Source: Undaria pinnatifida (lineage: Eukaryota > Sar > Phaeophyceae > Laminariales > Alariaceae). From it: DNA of 64,000 nucleotides. The notes beneath the pieces were generated by a model. It was given only the letters and a program-made list of their open reading frames with translations. It made no database searches and was not told where the DNA came from. Location of the stretch: the NCBI GenBank assembly GCA_012845835.1, contig JABAKD010000010.1, positions 13,114,973 through 13,178,972 of the forward strand. The letters run 5' to 3'. Shown in pieces: positions 11,351 through 24,700 of the stretch. The position numbers and the translations under genes were made by a program. Numbering within the stretch: the stretch's first letter is position 1; the number at the start of each line of letters is the position of its first letter.

Positions 11351-11710
11351 GTGTATGACATCGGCGTCCCCCGATGGAGTAGAAGTAGGTAAATCTCGTC
11401 CTTGCTGTCGTCGAACGGGGGGTTCAGGTCTCATCCAGTGTATGCTCGTGCTCGTATATAGTACCAGGTATGTTGGGACTTTTCTTACGTAAAAAATGAC
11501 GAGGGAAAAGCGCGAGTTTGCGAAAAGTCGATGGAAATCGACGAGAATAAAAAATGCTTAAAAGTGGGAATGCTGAACCCTATGCGCGATAAAAATGAAG
11601 GCACGTACCGGGGTGGAAAAGGAAAAGACACCTGCGACCAATGGTTGAGGGTAGAGTGCTTTTACTCTCACGAGTCGAGCTGGAGAGTAAAAGTGATTAT
11701 TTAAAAACAT
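11351..11710 (+). mobile_element. tRNA-derived SINE-like element (family S), copy
   Basis: The body shares GCTGAACCCTATGCGCGATA, AAAATGAAGGC and GACACCTGCGACC with the copy at 32538-32863, and ends in GAGTAAAAGTGATTATTTAAAAA. The upstream head shows a diverged GGTTCAGGTC B-box-like segment. Exact ends are uncertain. Confidence 0.6.
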
Positions 11711-12352
11711 TGATGAAATGTGTGATGGGGCGTTGGACGACAACGGGCAAGCGAATTTACAGACGCCAGCGATGGGTCCGGGGAGGGGAGGGGGGGGAGG
11801 GGAGAGAGAGAAATGGATAGTCCCACACCAAACGTTCTTCGATTGTATCAGAACATGTTCGTCCGACCGCTCTGTGCTGTTGTGGTACGTGCATTCGTGG
11901 TTGTCTCAAGCGAACGGTAACTACTACCAGGTATCTACTATCGGTCAAAGACGTTTGGTTCAGGGCGTCGGCGTCCCCCGTGTATCTGCCTTCTACCAAC
12001 CAGCTGAGTCGTGCCGCTTTTCCGTAGCTATTTTTAGAGAGCGCGAACGAAGTTGGAACAAACGGCAACCGCCCCGCTTCTCGTTGCCATCAAAGGCCTG
12101 CCCCACAGCAGCAGCAGTTAGTTGCCGTGCCCGCAGGATTCGGTACTACTGTTGCTACAAGCAGTATGCGAAAGTATTTCGTCTCGTATCCGTCCGTTCG
12201 TCCGTCCGTCCGTCTGCCCGATGAAATTGTGCACTATAGTGGTCTCTCCCTACCATGGTGCAACGTATTTCCAGATGATACCAGCACTAAAGTGGAAATC
12301 GGCACTATCCCGAAATAGTGTCGCAATAAGCAGGGCGTTTCATGGGTCATAT

Positions 12353-12445
12353 GACCCGACCCGGGCCATTCATATGACCCGACCCGGGCCATTCATACGA
12401 CCCGACCCGGGTCATTCATATGACCCGACCCGGGTCACATGACCC
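12353..12445 (+). repeat. Four 23-bp units built on a palindrome
   Basis: The unit GACCCGACCCGGGCCATTCATAT starts at 12353, 12376, 12399 and 12422. GACCCGGGTC within it is self-complementary. Downstream text continues with GGGTCGGGT-type motifs. Confidence 0.85.
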
Positions 12446-13545
12446 GACTCGCCGATCATGTCAGGAGGTTCTCTAATTTTCGCGGGGCGAGTAGGGTCCG
12501 GTCAGGAAGTGCTTTCAAATCTCACGGGAAGGAACGGGTCGGGTCGGTTCAGGAGGTTTTTTAATGTCGCGAGTCGGGTCGGGTTACCCTGGCGAAACCT
12601 AAACCGTGAAAAAGCCCGAGTACCAAGTCCGCTGCTGCCCGGTACCCCGGTGACCGTAACGCTGGTCGCGTGGTTCACGCGCGATACCTGACACAGCATC
12701 CCCCCCCCCCCCCCCATTGTCACGGTGCTCCATTTTCGAACGAGATGCGTGGTCAAAAGACGAAAGCCAGCAACAAATGAGTACGCACCCCTCCCTTCCC
12801 CCGCCCTCCTCTTCCTCGCGCCCGTTGCTCGAATTAATATTGGCTCTTAACAAAAGCGAAGCAAAATCGTGGGTCTCGATCCATTAGTTTCCCGCCGGGC
12901 ATGCTCTTCCCCCCCGTTAACTTCGCGCTCGTTCCACTGAATCCCACTATACTGCAGACAGCGGCAAAATAATCCGTACCAGGTATATCACACGAGGATA
13001 ACACCTAATACGTAAAGCATCACCAAAGCGTACGACAACCGCCGCGTTGTTTTCCGCGCACGATATACCAACCAAAGAAACGAAACGACGTCCTTCTGGA
13101 CCGCAATCACCACGTTCGTTTCCCCGGCGGTTTCTGCAATGGAATCTTCCGCAGAAATTTCCACTACTTCGGTGGAATGTTCGATATACTTCCTGGAAGC
13201 TTCAAATCTACTTCGATGGACTTGGTGGAAGCTTCCATGGAAGTTTATCCACGCCAATGAAGCGTCCATGGGCTTAGTGGAAGCTTCCATGGAGGTTTAT
13301 CCACGCCAATGTGGATTCCGTGGAAGCTTCCACTACTTCCATGAACGCCCGTGGAACCTCCATCTACTTCCGTCGACTTAATGGAAGCTTCCACGGAAGT
13401 AGTGGCTTCCATCTGCTTCCAAAAGCAACACAGTATCAGGTAACGTGTATGGCCACCGAGCGCGACGCAGACGACAGCGAGTATCATCCTCACCAGACGC
13501 ATATTACGATCGAGGTAGCACGTTTTGGCTATTTGGACAGATTCT

Positions 13546-13803
13546 TACTACGATAGCCCCCCCCCCCCAAACCAGCGATTTTCTTCAACGAACGTTTCAT
13601 CATTTCATGGCTGCTCGACACAAGGAAGGATACGATTTGAAACGAAGGGGATCCACACATTTTCTTGTGTGCAAAGGCCTATCGATCGATGACGTCGGGG
13701 TGCCGAGCGACGCCGTATTTCAGGAGAAACGACCGGGAGCTGGTTTTGAAACCCGGCGATTCTGTTAAAAAGAAATATTGGGGGGGCTCTACCTTAGTAC
13801 GAC
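13546..13803 (+). mobile_element. C/G-ended MITE (family B), copy
   Basis: It begins TACTACGATAGCCCCCC and ends GGGGGGGCTCTACCTTAGTACGAC, which are imperfect inverted repeats. The interior shares CCAGCGATTTTCTTCAACGA, TGGCTGCTCGACAC and CGACCGGGAGCTGGTTTTGA with the copies at 21271, 32141 and 32379. Confidence 0.7.
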
Positions 13804-13854
13804 TCTTTTTTGTTTTCTGGATGGCTGGGCTTCTTAACCCAAAATTGTCGGAAC

Positions 13855-13915
13855 AATCGGCCATTTTTCGGCCATTCTTTGGCCATTTTTCGGCCATTTT
13901 TCGGCCATTTTTTCA
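13855..13915 (+). repeat. Short tandem CGGCCATTTTT units
   Basis: About five units of 13-14 bp (TCGGCCATTTTT) follow each other just downstream of the MITE at 13546-13803. Nothing else is recognised. Confidence 0.8.
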
Positions 13916-14149
13916 TGATTCTCGTTGTGTACCTTGGCCATTTGATTTTTTTTTATCCCGCGTAATAAGTAGCAATTTTGTTTTTCTCCAAATCAGATTT
14001 TGGGGAAGGTCTTAAAAAGCTCCCAAAAAATTGAGGGGTAGTATTGAGAGAAAAAATGGTGCACCTCTATCGTAGAACGCGTGACCGCGCTTACAATCAT
14101 CATCTCTCTCAGCGCATCGATACCTGCGAAGCGATACATGCGCCGATCG

Positions 14150-15230
14150 GTCCTGCAAAGTTCGCTGCATGAAGCGGCAACACTGCACACGCACACTACG
14201 CCAGTTAACGCAGCGGTGAGTACGCTTGTGAAAAAAATATAGGTCCTCCCGTGGTGCGCTAATAGATTAAAAGGTCGGCACTGCACACATATGAGCGCAT
14301 AGCCAAAGCGGGACGCAGACAACAGCGAGTACCATCACGACACGCGTGTTGCTCTCTCTCTCTCTCTCTCCCCCTCCTAGCACAGCGCAAATTTCGACCT
14401 GGCGATACGCTTCTCCGTTTTGCAGAGTGCGCTACATGAAAGGATCACATCGTACAGACACGCAAAAATACGCTTTTTAGCGCAGTGGTTATACAGTACC
14501 ACGCTCACAAGTGTCGACCCGCGAAGTGCGCTACACGAAACGATAATATACCGTACACACATGACCCCTTCGAGCGTAGTGGCTGTCTGGCAACATGCCT
14601 ACATCGGTCCTGCGGAGTGCGCTAACTACATGAAGCGAAAGACACACAGGACACACACGCACGCAATCCAACGCAACGCAACACAGTGCCAACCACGTAA
14701 CACGCCGGTACCCTATCCTCCAATATACACGTACACGACTCCCATGAAGAAAAAACGAAAACTGCCGCCGCCCGGGGTCAGGGCGAATAACGAACGGGTT
14801 TCTACGAAAACAAAGGTCTGCATGCTCGTATCGGGGATGCTTTGGTTCTGGGGCGGGCAGCGAGTTGAAAGGAAAAATAAAATCCTGCATGCCTGTGGCG
14901 GTTACATTTTGGTTCTACGAGCAGCGCAACGGAGGGGGGGGGAGGGGGGGGAAGCCAAGTTCTTGCGCCTGGCAGAAAACTAAAGCAAACCGAAGTGCGC
15001 AAAATAGTGCCAAAACCTACCTTATAATACACTTTCCAGAACATGCAGCAAAGCTGAGGCGCAAATAAAGTAAAATCTACCCAACGCCTGTATGAAAATA
15101 CAGCAAAACTGAGGCATGAGATAGTGTCAAACCGCCACGCCTCTGGCAGAATATACAGCAAAATCTGCAGCGCAAACTAGCCACAACATACTGCCACGCC
15201 TCTGGCAGATAATGCAGCAAAAAATGAGGA
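14150..15230. repeat. Two adjacent diverged tandem arrays
   Basis: Units of roughly 90-100 bp containing GAGTGCGCTACATGAA occur near 14420, 14520 and 14611, with a diverged one near 14154. A second array containing GCCACGCCTCTGGCAGAATA and ACAGCAAAA runs from about 14950 to 15230. Neither codes for a recognisable product. Confidence 0.5.
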
Positions 15231-16672
15231 AACAACAGAAAACGCCACAACGAAACGCCCCCTCTAGGCGGCTCCATCGATCGTGGGTGCGACAGGGAGC
15301 CTGCGATAACCCGTTCCAACGAGAGCATCCAACCCAACCCAACACAGCAACGCTTCAATCGGGGGGAGGCCTCGACAGCGCATTCCATAATGAATAACGT
15401 CCAATCCAGCACACACAAAGCACTACGTACGTACGGGGACGCGTTCGGTCAACCTCTCTATAACAAGAATGCTCTCGTCGGTTTCTTCCTTTGCCAAGGA
15501 CAACAACTGCACTAAGGTAACTGTGTTGCTCCTTGTCTAGAGCAAACACATCCACACCACAACAATCAAATGCCCATCCCCTTCCTCTGGAGCCCCCACG
15601 TTGTTCGCGAACGCGGCGGGTTTTCATACGCGAAACGCCCGGACCGAAACCCGGAGATGAATCGTCAACGTCCCCGTAGTCGAGACTATCACCCCCCCCT
15701 CCCCCCTATCCCGTCCCGCTCGCCGTTCCCCGCCCCACCACAACACCGCCACCGGAGCGTACCACACCTTCGCAAAACTCTGTAGCGTACGCACAAGCAG
15801 AAGTTGGTAAGTCGAGTCAAACACTTCGCGCTTCACCATGCGTATCAGCGCCAACTAAAGGCAGCCACGCCTGCCGGCACCCGCCCCCGGATCGAAAAAG
15901 ACACGGGAGAACCTTAACTGTGTTGAGTGGGGCTTTTCGGCAGCGACTAGGGCGAAAAACGGTGTCGGCATGCAGTTGTCGCCTTAGCCACGTGCTTGCT
16001 CTCCCCCACGACGTGCATCTTCCACCGCCGAGATATTTGGACGCCGTATCGCTACGTGCTCGCTATCTCCGCGGCGTGCATCTGCCGCCCAGAGACGTTT
16101 GTGTGACACAGCCAGCTACGGCGTGGAGTCCGACCCGATGGTTTCGTAACCGGGACTGTCAAGATTCGGGTGGCGATGTGTGGCGATGTGACGGGGGAAG
16201 GGACGGGGGAGGAAAAAAAATGGGGAATGATTAACCCTCATTCTGCAAAAACAAAAATAATTTTGCCCTTTTTCTGTACATTCAACACGTTTATTTCAGA
16301 TTTCAAAAGCCACACCCACACTACTGTTTACCGTTTCAAAAAATCCATTCCATTCTATTTTCAAGTGGTTCACTCAGTTCACAAATAGGTAGGTGCAGTT
16401 TATAGGGGTTAGCAGTAGGTCGGTACTTCGTGAGTTTTACGGTTTTTGACGACACGGCCGTGCGAGGGAGACTTTCTTTTTCAAGTCGGAATGGCGGGCG
16501 GTTGGGTGTCTGGTTGCCTCGGTGCGAGCGCTGCACACTCGCCCGCTTCATCTCTTAGCTGTTCATAAAACTACACACACCTACGCTGTGCCAATGAAGT
16601 ACCAGCAGTACCACACTTCTCCTCGCCACCTACAACCCACCGCATCTTCGTCCGCTCGCCTTCTTTCCCTCC

Positions 16673-17470
16673 CTGAAGACGGCCAACATCCAGCTGCCTG
16701 CCCCAACCCAACCACCTTACTCGATTGTCCATAGCCAATACAGCCCACAAATAAAAAAAAAAAAACCCGCAACCCACCGCCCGTTCGCCCTCTGTTCCTG
16801 CCTGAAGACGGCCAGCATCCAGCCGCCTGCCCCCCCCACCCAACCGCTACCCGACTGCCCGTTCCAACCACACCCCATAAACACCAACCCGCGAATCCAC
16901 ATCCCACAACGCACAACTTACAACCCATCCACCGCCCGCCCACCCGTCCGCCCGCCCGCCCACCTTTCCTGAAGCACGAGCAACCTTGCCATAAGTTCGC
17001 CATAGTTCGCCCACCTTCCCCCTTTTCCTCCCCTCTCCGCCCACCCCACTAACCACACAACCCACCACCAACGCCAGCAATCCACAATCCTCAACCCATC
17101 GCCTTAGTACGCTCTGTTTTCCTACCTGAAAACGGTCGTCATCCAGCTGCCTCCCCGAACCTCACCGTGACCACACCTCACAACCCACAACCCACAACCG
17201 CCCGCCCGCCCGCCCGCCCGCCCGCCCGCCCGCCCGCCGGCCGGCCGGCCGGCCCACCTTTCCTGAAGAATGAAGAAGGAGCGACCTTGCAACAAACTCC
17301 CTGAAATTCGCCCGCCTTCTCCTCGCCATCCCCCTCCCCAACCCCCGCCGACTCTCCACTTCAAAACCCACAACGCACAACCCAACAACCCACAACCTAC
17401 CGTCCGCCCGTTCGCCCGTCCGCCCGAATTTCCTACCTGAAGACGGCCGACATCCAGTTGCCTGCCCCAA
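16673..17470. repeat. Interspersed CCTGAAGACGGCC repeats with CCCG runs
   Basis: A segment CCTGAAGACGGCCAACATCC with CAGCTGCCTGCCCC recurs near 16673, 16801, 17127 and 17438, separated by (CCCG)n and CCGCCCGCCCACC tracts. Minus-strand readings give repeated GQAAGCWPSSG-like peptides, which I treat as a by-product of the DNA repeat. Confidence 0.65.
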
Positions 17471-19900
17471 CGGCACCACGACTACCCAACTCTCCATGAC
17501 CACCGCCGCGACCGCCGCCGCCACCGCTGCCACCGTTGCCGCCGTGCTTGAGGCGGTCCATCGCTACAGCTGCCGCCATCCCTACCATTGCGCCAACCAT
17601 GACGAGCATCGTCATCGTCATGAAAGACGGCGAGCTTCTCGCGGCTGAGCCGGGCGTGTCCTGTGATAGTGGATGGATGAGCCGCAGTAGTCGAGGGTAT
17701 GGCGGAAGGTGGAAGAGTAGGGATGAAGAGTAGGGGAAGGGTGGGGGGTGGGGGGGTGGTGATCATCTTATCATGCATAGATGTAGTGCGTAGGATCATA
17801 GGCCCTCGAATCCATACAATGGCAGGGGTGGGGTGGGATGGGGTAGGGATGGGGGGTGGGGGGGGGGATACTCCTTTGTTGCTTGCCTTAGTTGTCTTAG
17901 TCATTTGACCATTGATCACGCATCCAAGCTGTCGAGGCAGAGCACCGTTCCTACTACTCCTGGCAGAGATACGTCCAACAATCGGGCGCTCATTTCCGTT
18001 TCTTCCATATATTTTACACAAAAAAAAACTTGTCACATCTCCTTACCTCCTTATCTCCTTCCTGGTTGGCTGTCAGGCGGGGGGGGTTAACAGTGTAGCT
18101 ACGGGGAAAACCCGGAAACCGGAAAAAGGCGTTGTAATAGTGTGTTTTACCCGAAACAAACGAAACGAACGTAGGTGAGCGCGAGAGGTTAGCGTGGAGG
18201 AAGAGTGCTTATTCTCAAGCATGGCCATAGTCCACAGACCGCACACCCTCGTATCCTTACAACACTGGGACGGAGCACGCCAACAAGGGAAACATGGAGA
18301 GGCGGGGGGGGGGGGGGGGGGTGACAGTTTCACTATCAGGTATGTACTGCAGGGCAAACTCGGAGTAAACCGTTGTTGGTTTGTGGTTTTTATCTCGAGC
18401 GCTGGCACTCGCTACAGCAGAGGTGCACCAATTTTTATTTTGTTTGATTTGCCTTTTGAGGGTGGCTACTTGAGGAGCTCTTCCATTATACCTTTATCAA
18501 ATAAACAAAATTGGGGGAAAACTGAAATTCCAACCCGATGGACAATCCCATGCCCAGGTGACCAGTACGACGACGAAAAAAATATATGAAGAAAAAAAAA
18601 ATCGATACAAGTATTCTCCGACGATTTTGGGTTAAGGAGCCCCGTTTATTCAGAAAATGTTTCACCCCAAAAAAGCGCTTTTATCGTACCTCTGCTGTAG
18701 CACGCGTCAGCGCTCACACCTGCCAGAACTAACGCTGGAGACATGCTACGTTGCAGAGGTGAACTTTGTTTTTTTTTTCTGGGATTCTTCACTCGAAAAA
18801 AAAATAAAAAAATTGCACGTCAACCGGACAGACAAATTGTCTCGCGTCCCAGTTAACAAAAACGATTTTCTCTTCTTTCAAAACAAAAGAAACATACTGA
18901 AGGCATTCCAGGCGGCATTACGTAGGGTAAAGGAGGAGTCCAGAAGTTCAGGGAACGTTGTTTTGGCAAAAAGTGTTGTTAGTACCTCTTATGTCGCAGC
19001 TGGCGCCGCTCTCGCTGGTGCGGTCAACCAACACTAAAAATCGACCCCGTATAGATCTACTGGGCCTGCCTCTTCCGCATGCGGGTGTGTGTGTCAACTT
19101 TCGAGTGCTTGCATGCAGTGATCACAACGTGTGAGTACTGCCTACCTGCACGTTAGGTCCTCCCATAATAAAAAGCACAGCAGCAGCAGCACCTCGGGAC
19201 ACAAACAGACTGTAGGGCCGGCAGAGCTCTACGTGCGGCCACCGAGGTACGCGAATACCGCGGCAACGCTGCAGCGACTATCGCGTGCGAGTGCCAGCAC
19301 ATGTTAGTGTTTGATTAAAGGCGAGCTTTTGGTTGAGGTCAGACAGCTCCTCAAAAGCGGGGTGCCTCAAGAAAAAGTACACGTGCACCCCCCCTCCCTT
19401 TTGACGAAGACGCGTGCTTCGATGGAGGGAGCATTTCGGGGGGGGGCTAATTTCGTTTCTGAATGACCGGGCGGGGGGGGGGGGGGGCTCCTTACCCCAA
19501 AATGGCCGGGGAAATCGTCATTTTTTTGCAGCATATACCGCATGAAGTTGAGGGGTACCTATAATAGTGCCACAATATAGGTGTAAGGTACGCCGTTTTT
19601 TGGCGAAATAGTTTCTGACTGACGAGGCGGGGGGGCCGCTTACCCCAAAATCATGGGGAAATCGTCCTTCCTCTTTTTTTATGTGTGAAGTTTTCCATTT
19701 TGGCACACCTATATAGGACCATGGCATGGTTTGCTCATCGAAATAGAGCTCTTAGTTTACTTCAAAATCAGTTCTCGGGTGCGGTGTAAAGAGCTCCTCA
19801 AGCAGCCACCCTTAGAAGGGAAAAAAAAACAAAAAAACAGTGCACCTCTACCGCCCTATCCTGTCGCGCGTTCGCACTAGACCAAAAGCTACAGTACGGT

Positions 19901-20112
19901 TAGGGGGGGGGGGGGGGGGTATTCAGTTTGTGCATGGCCGTAGTCGTGTTTGACCATAGACCCTCGCATCCCTACTATGCCGGGACGGAGCACGTCGGGT
20001 TTTCACCGACAAGGCCGACATCGCTTGCACCAAGCGCGAAGCGCCGTGAGGTGTCCAGCGAGTCGCATGAAAGGTTGAACCGCACCCTTCCAAGAGCCGC
20101 TCGTGAAAAAGA
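19901..20112 (+). mobile_element. C-tailed dispersed repeat (family G), near-complete copy
   Basis: In this orientation it starts with an 18-base G run, then GTATTCAGTTTGTGCATGGC, ACCATAGACCCTCGCATCCC, GGGACGGAGCACGTCGGG and AGCGCGAAGCGCCGTGAGG, ending near 20112. It is the best copy for a consensus. Confidence 0.8.
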
Positions 20113-20836
20113 CGGACTTCGGCACCCTTTGCCTACTGTCTTGTTGCTTATTGGATGATAGCGACCGATGAGTTATGCTTTGTTTTCTGGTGTGGCCATT
20201 CCAGAGACAGCAATGGGTACTATTACTATGCAACTGCCTCGTGGGTGCCGTACCTCATTTATTCACACTACGTGATGCGATCATTCCCCTTGTGCGGAGT
20301 TAGGGTTCTCCACCCCGCACAGTAGGGGGGGGGCACTTTTTTTTTGGGGGGGAGTTGCGGTAGTTCGGGGTCAATCGTGCGAGTGCCCCCCCCCCCGCCT
20401 CCCCCCCCGCCCCCCCCCCCCCCCCCGCCGTAGTTCATTTTGCAGCCTTAGTTTTCGTGCTCTTTTTAATTTTGTGACATGAATCCGAAAATGGAATGCT
20501 TCGCTACGCTGCGCCAAGAAAATCGTCGAGCTTTTCCGTCGGCGAGGTAAAGAGGCACTACATCCGAGTATGACCGTACTATAGTATGATAGTACTACAG
20601 TATGATAGTATGATGGTATAATAGTATGATATGACATGATAGCTCAAATTCAGTAGTGAGAAAGGGGGTACCCTCCCCTCCCCCCCCCCCCCCCCCCACA
20701 AACCACCTTACCCTTAGTCACCATTAATAGTCGGCCGATAGACAAGGTCGCACATCTGACACAGGCCACGGCGGCAGGAGGGTGCGCCACACGTTTCTTA
20801 GGCCCCTCTCCTCACGTGAGAAGAGCTCGTATACCC

Positions 20837-21003
20837 TCCCTCCCTCCCTCCCTCCCTCCCTCCCTCCCTCCCTCCCTCCCTCCCTCCCTCCCTCCCTCCC
20901 TCCCTCCCTCCTCCCTCCCTCCCTCCTTCCCTCCCTCCCTCCCTCCCTCCCTCCCTCCCCTCCCTCCCCTCCCCTCCCCTCCCTCCCTCCCTCCCTCCCT
21001 CCC
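20837..21003 (+). repeat. (TCCC)n pyrimidine array, about 165 bp
   Basis: The stretch is an almost pure TCCC/CTCC run on +. It gives spurious GREGG and LPPSL reading frames on the two strands. Its mirror symmetry makes triplex (H-DNA) formation possible. Confidence 0.95.
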
Positions 21004-21163
21004 AAAAAAACAGCAAAAAGTCCCCCGAGCAAGAAAAAACAGAAGGAAAAAAAAGGTGAAAACCGAATAACCAGTCCCATGGCCTAGATCGACAACAAAA
21101 ACAAAGTGTACTCTAAAGAGTATTGACACGAGAACCCCGTATTAGAGTAAAGGCTGTATTGGG

Positions 21164-21259
21164 TTAACGCATTTACAACTGGAAACCCTTTTTTTTTTGG
21201 GGGGGGGGGGGGCAATACTACTTGGAAATAATATAGGGAACGGATTTGGGGCCCTAGAC
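21164..21259 (+). mobile_element. TTAA-type MITE (family T), copy
   Basis: It starts TTAACGCATTTACAACTGG and shares ACTACTTGGAAATAATATAG with the other copies. The right end has lost its TTAA. A truncated sister copy lies at 21536-21600 and ends GGGGTTAA. Confidence 0.6.
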
Positions 21260-21270
21260 GGGTGATGTGA

Positions 21271-21537
21271 CGACTGTTTCTACGATAGCCCCCCTCCCCC
21301 TCCGAAACCAGCGAGTTTCTTTAACGAACTTTTCATGGATGCTTGACACGAGGAAGGAATGCGACGAAAAAAATGTATTTTTTTGTGTATTTTCTTCTTT
21401 GCAAAAGGAGTTATCGAAACGATGACACCGAGGTGGCAAGGCGCACCGTGTTTCAGGAGATACGGCCGGGAGCTGGCTTCAAAAGCCAGCGATTTCGTTG
21501 AAGAAAAGTTCGGGGGCGCTACCGTCGAACGATTCTA
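21271..21537 (+). mobile_element. C/G-ended MITE (family B), copy
   Basis: It begins TTTCTACGATAGCCCCCC and ends GGGGGCGCTACCGTCGAACG, imperfect inverted repeats. The interior matches the copy at 13546. The family T relic at 21536 abuts its right end. Confidence 0.7.
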
Positions 21538-21740
21538 GTGCCTTTACAACTGGAAAACAATATTTGAAGTTAGGATAGGGAGGGATTTTGGGGGGGTTAA
21601 GGAGCTTTGGCCATTTTCAGAAAATATATTTAGCCGAAAAAAAAAGTGCCGTGTAGTACGTACCCCTACAGCATGGCTGCGAATCGTCTCCATCGGTTCT
21701 TCGATCGCGTTTTTTGGGGGCTTCTCCACAAGGGTTGTCA

Positions 21741-24700
21741 TTAAAACACACCACCCACGAACGACCGAAAAAAACAACACCACCACCACCCGCCACTCAC
21801 CGCCGTCCCAAGCTCCGGCGACGCACCCTCCGCCTGCTGCTCCGCAAGCCCTCCCCCTTCACCTCCTCCTATCGCCCCCGCTTCGTCTGGCCCACCGCGG
21901 GCTTCCTCGGGCCCCGTCGTCGTTGTCGTCGCGGGAAGGTCGGTGGGTTGCTGGTCATCAGCTAAACCGTGGCGGGAGTCGTTGTTGTCCGAGTTGTTGT
22001 TGGTGGTGGAGGTGGGGAGGGGCTTCATCCAGTCGACGACGGGAGGGTGTTTGCAGGAATCGGAAGGGAACTTGGTGTCGATGAATCCGTGTTCGACGGC
22101 GAGTCGGAAGGACCAGTACTTGGACGCCTGCTCGTTTTTCTCTGCGGAGGAGGAGCGCGGGGGGGAGAAGGAGCGGGGGGAGGAGGAGGAGGAGGAAGGG
22201 GGGGGGGGGTGTACTCGATATTCATGCATGGCCGTAGTCGTATTTGACCATAGTGGTATGACCCTCGCATCCCTACAATGCCGGGACGGAGCATGTCGGG
22301 CTTTCGCCGACCAGGCAGACATTGCTTGCACCAAGCGCGACGCGCCGCGAGGAGTTCGGCGAGTCGCATGAGAGGTGAGCTGCATCCTATCAAGAACCAC
22401 TTGTGAGGCGGAGTTGCCTAAGGGTGACAGCTTCGACGAGTCAACTTAATTTCCGGTATGGCCACTTCCAGAGACAGCAATGGGAGTACTATGTAACCAG
22501 GAGGGAGTGGGGGGGGGGGGGGGGGGGGGCAAGGGCCACAGGAGGAGGAGCAGGAAAAATAATTAAAAGAAAACGATAAAAGGGACAACAAACAGCAGTA
22601 AAAAATAAAAACGCCAAGTCAAGAAAATAAAAACAGAAACCACCCCACAACGCGAGAGGAGAACGAGGAGGGAGAGTTTCGTCAATTTTTTGGGGATCAC
22701 GGGGGGCGTAGAAGACCCCCTCACGCAAGAAACCCGAGAAAAAAAAAAGGCGTTGTACCCTCCACCTGCCATACAGAGACATGGCTCAAGGGAAAGGGGG
22801 GGGGGGGGGGGGGTGAACTCATGTCGCCTTCAAGGCGGGGAGGGGGGGGTGGCGTACTCTTTTGTTGCTTGCCTTGTAGTCGTCTGACCATTGACCACGC
22901 ATCTCTTTCGAGACGGAGCGCGTAAGGCAGGGAGGGGGGGGGCGGTACTTTGTTCCATGCATAGTCGGAGTCTTAAGACCATAGACCCTCGCACGCATCC
23001 CTTCAATGGCGGGACGGAGCACATCGGGTATTCACCGAGCAGGCAGAAATCGCGTGCACGCGGAGCGCCGTGAGGTGTTTCGCGAGTGGCATGAAGGGTG
23101 GGATGGGGCGGGGTGGGAGGGGGGCGGGTGTACTCATATCGTCCATAAGGGGGGAGAGAGGGAGGGGGGCTCACCGAGGTCATCCTCGAGCTTCCATGTC
23201 CAGAACGACCACCCCATCTCCCTCTCATACATGGCAATCTGCCGCATGGCGAAGGAGCGGGTGTGGTCGGTCCACCAGTCCGCTTTTTCGCGCTCGGCCA
23301 GGTTGTTGCACTGCCCAAAGTCGGCAAACCTGAGGGCGCCGCGAGAAAAACAAGATACATGAAGAACAAAGTCGGGATCGCGGGATCGAGAGAGCCGCCG
23401 CCGCTGCCGAAGCGAGTGAGCGGCACACTACAGCGGTGCACAACCCCGATTTAAGAGCGCCCCGTGACAAGCCCAAGCAAGCGCTCTTACCTACCGGTAC
23501 AAATTTTGCTCTCATCTGTAGCGGAGAAATATACAGCTTTTAGTATATGCGGGACATGCCGATTTTGACTGCTCTTAACCCCTTTCAGAGCCCCTAAACC
23601 CCTCCCTAGACTAATTCCAAGTACTTTTGTCGAAAAAACGGGATTTCCGGTTGTAAAGGCGTTAAGTCCCGAATGCTTTTATCCTGGGCGCTCGTACATC
23701 TGGGTACCCGCCGCTGTAGCACCGGTACGCGTTACTGTTGAGGTATTAGTGGGGTATTAGTCCGTTTGACCAGTTGCGAAAAGTTAACCAATAGCTTACC
23801 CAAACTAAGCCTTATAACACTCTCCCCCCTTGAAACGGCGGGATAGCAGGTCGGCCTGATATACGAGCGGACCTGTCAATACATTCAAGCGGTTACATTT
23901 CCTGGGTATGCCGGGGAGAGTGTTTTTCAAGTTCGACATGGGGAAAATCTGAAAAGTTTATTATTGTGGATGGTGGGGATCGAACCCACGACCCAAAAAA
24001 ACCCATCATCCTGCCGACGACGCCATTTGTTGAGGTATTAGTGGGGTATTAGTCCGTTTGACCAGTTGCAAAAGGTTAACCAATAGCTTACCTAAACTAA
24101 GCCTTACAACAAGTAAGTGTGGTAAGGGCAGCACCTTTTTTTGACCAAACAAACAAAACACAGCACGTCCCGCAAAAACACCTTTTTTGGGAGGGGGGGA
24201 AAAATCAAAGGAAAAAAACGTTAAAGGTGGGGTGGTGAATCGATCGGAGGCCGATTCGATTTACCCAATTTTATCGGAGCGATATAAACTATCGGAATGT
24301 CGGAATCGGTGAAAAAAAAAAAAAAAAAAAAACGGGACGATGTGTATTACCAATTTTTGTTGTTGCCAGTGTCACATCGGTCGTGGCGTTTACTGGTCTA
24401 AAAAATGCTCCATTTCCCACGGATTGTGACGACAAGTGATGCCGAACGGTCAAAATCTCGTTGCGCTCGCCCGATATAGCGGCGATATATTGGCATCGGC
24501 ATCGCCAATATATCGGATATTGGTTGCGCCGAAAGCTGATGTTTGAAATATCGGTAAACATAGCCGATTCACAGCCCTGAACAATGTCCAACCAAATGAA
24601 TTGATCACAGCATCGGCCAGACCAGGCAATCATGCCGATGTATCGGATATCGGCGGCGCCGAAAACCGACGTTTAAATATCGGCAAACACAGCCGATTCA

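Larger units (their letters stand above)
9371..21740. other. Gene-poor, repeat-rich interval between WD40 and GH5 genes
   Basis: No exon set could be joined here on either strand. The interval holds tandem arrays (9657-9865, 12353-12445, 13855-13915, about 14150-15230, 16673-17470), a SINE (11351-11710), MITEs (13546-13803, 21164-21259, 21271-21537), family G repeats (17772, 18213, 19901) and a pyrimidine array (20837-21003). A + strand frame at 18657-19037 ends in a plausible helix (KAFQAALRRVKEESRSS) but has no recognisable domain or splice partners. Confidence 0.6.

Noticed and set aside
20724-21129. Open frames of GREGG or LPPSL repeats
   Set aside because: They come from the (TCCC)n array, and the same tract gives open frames on both strands.
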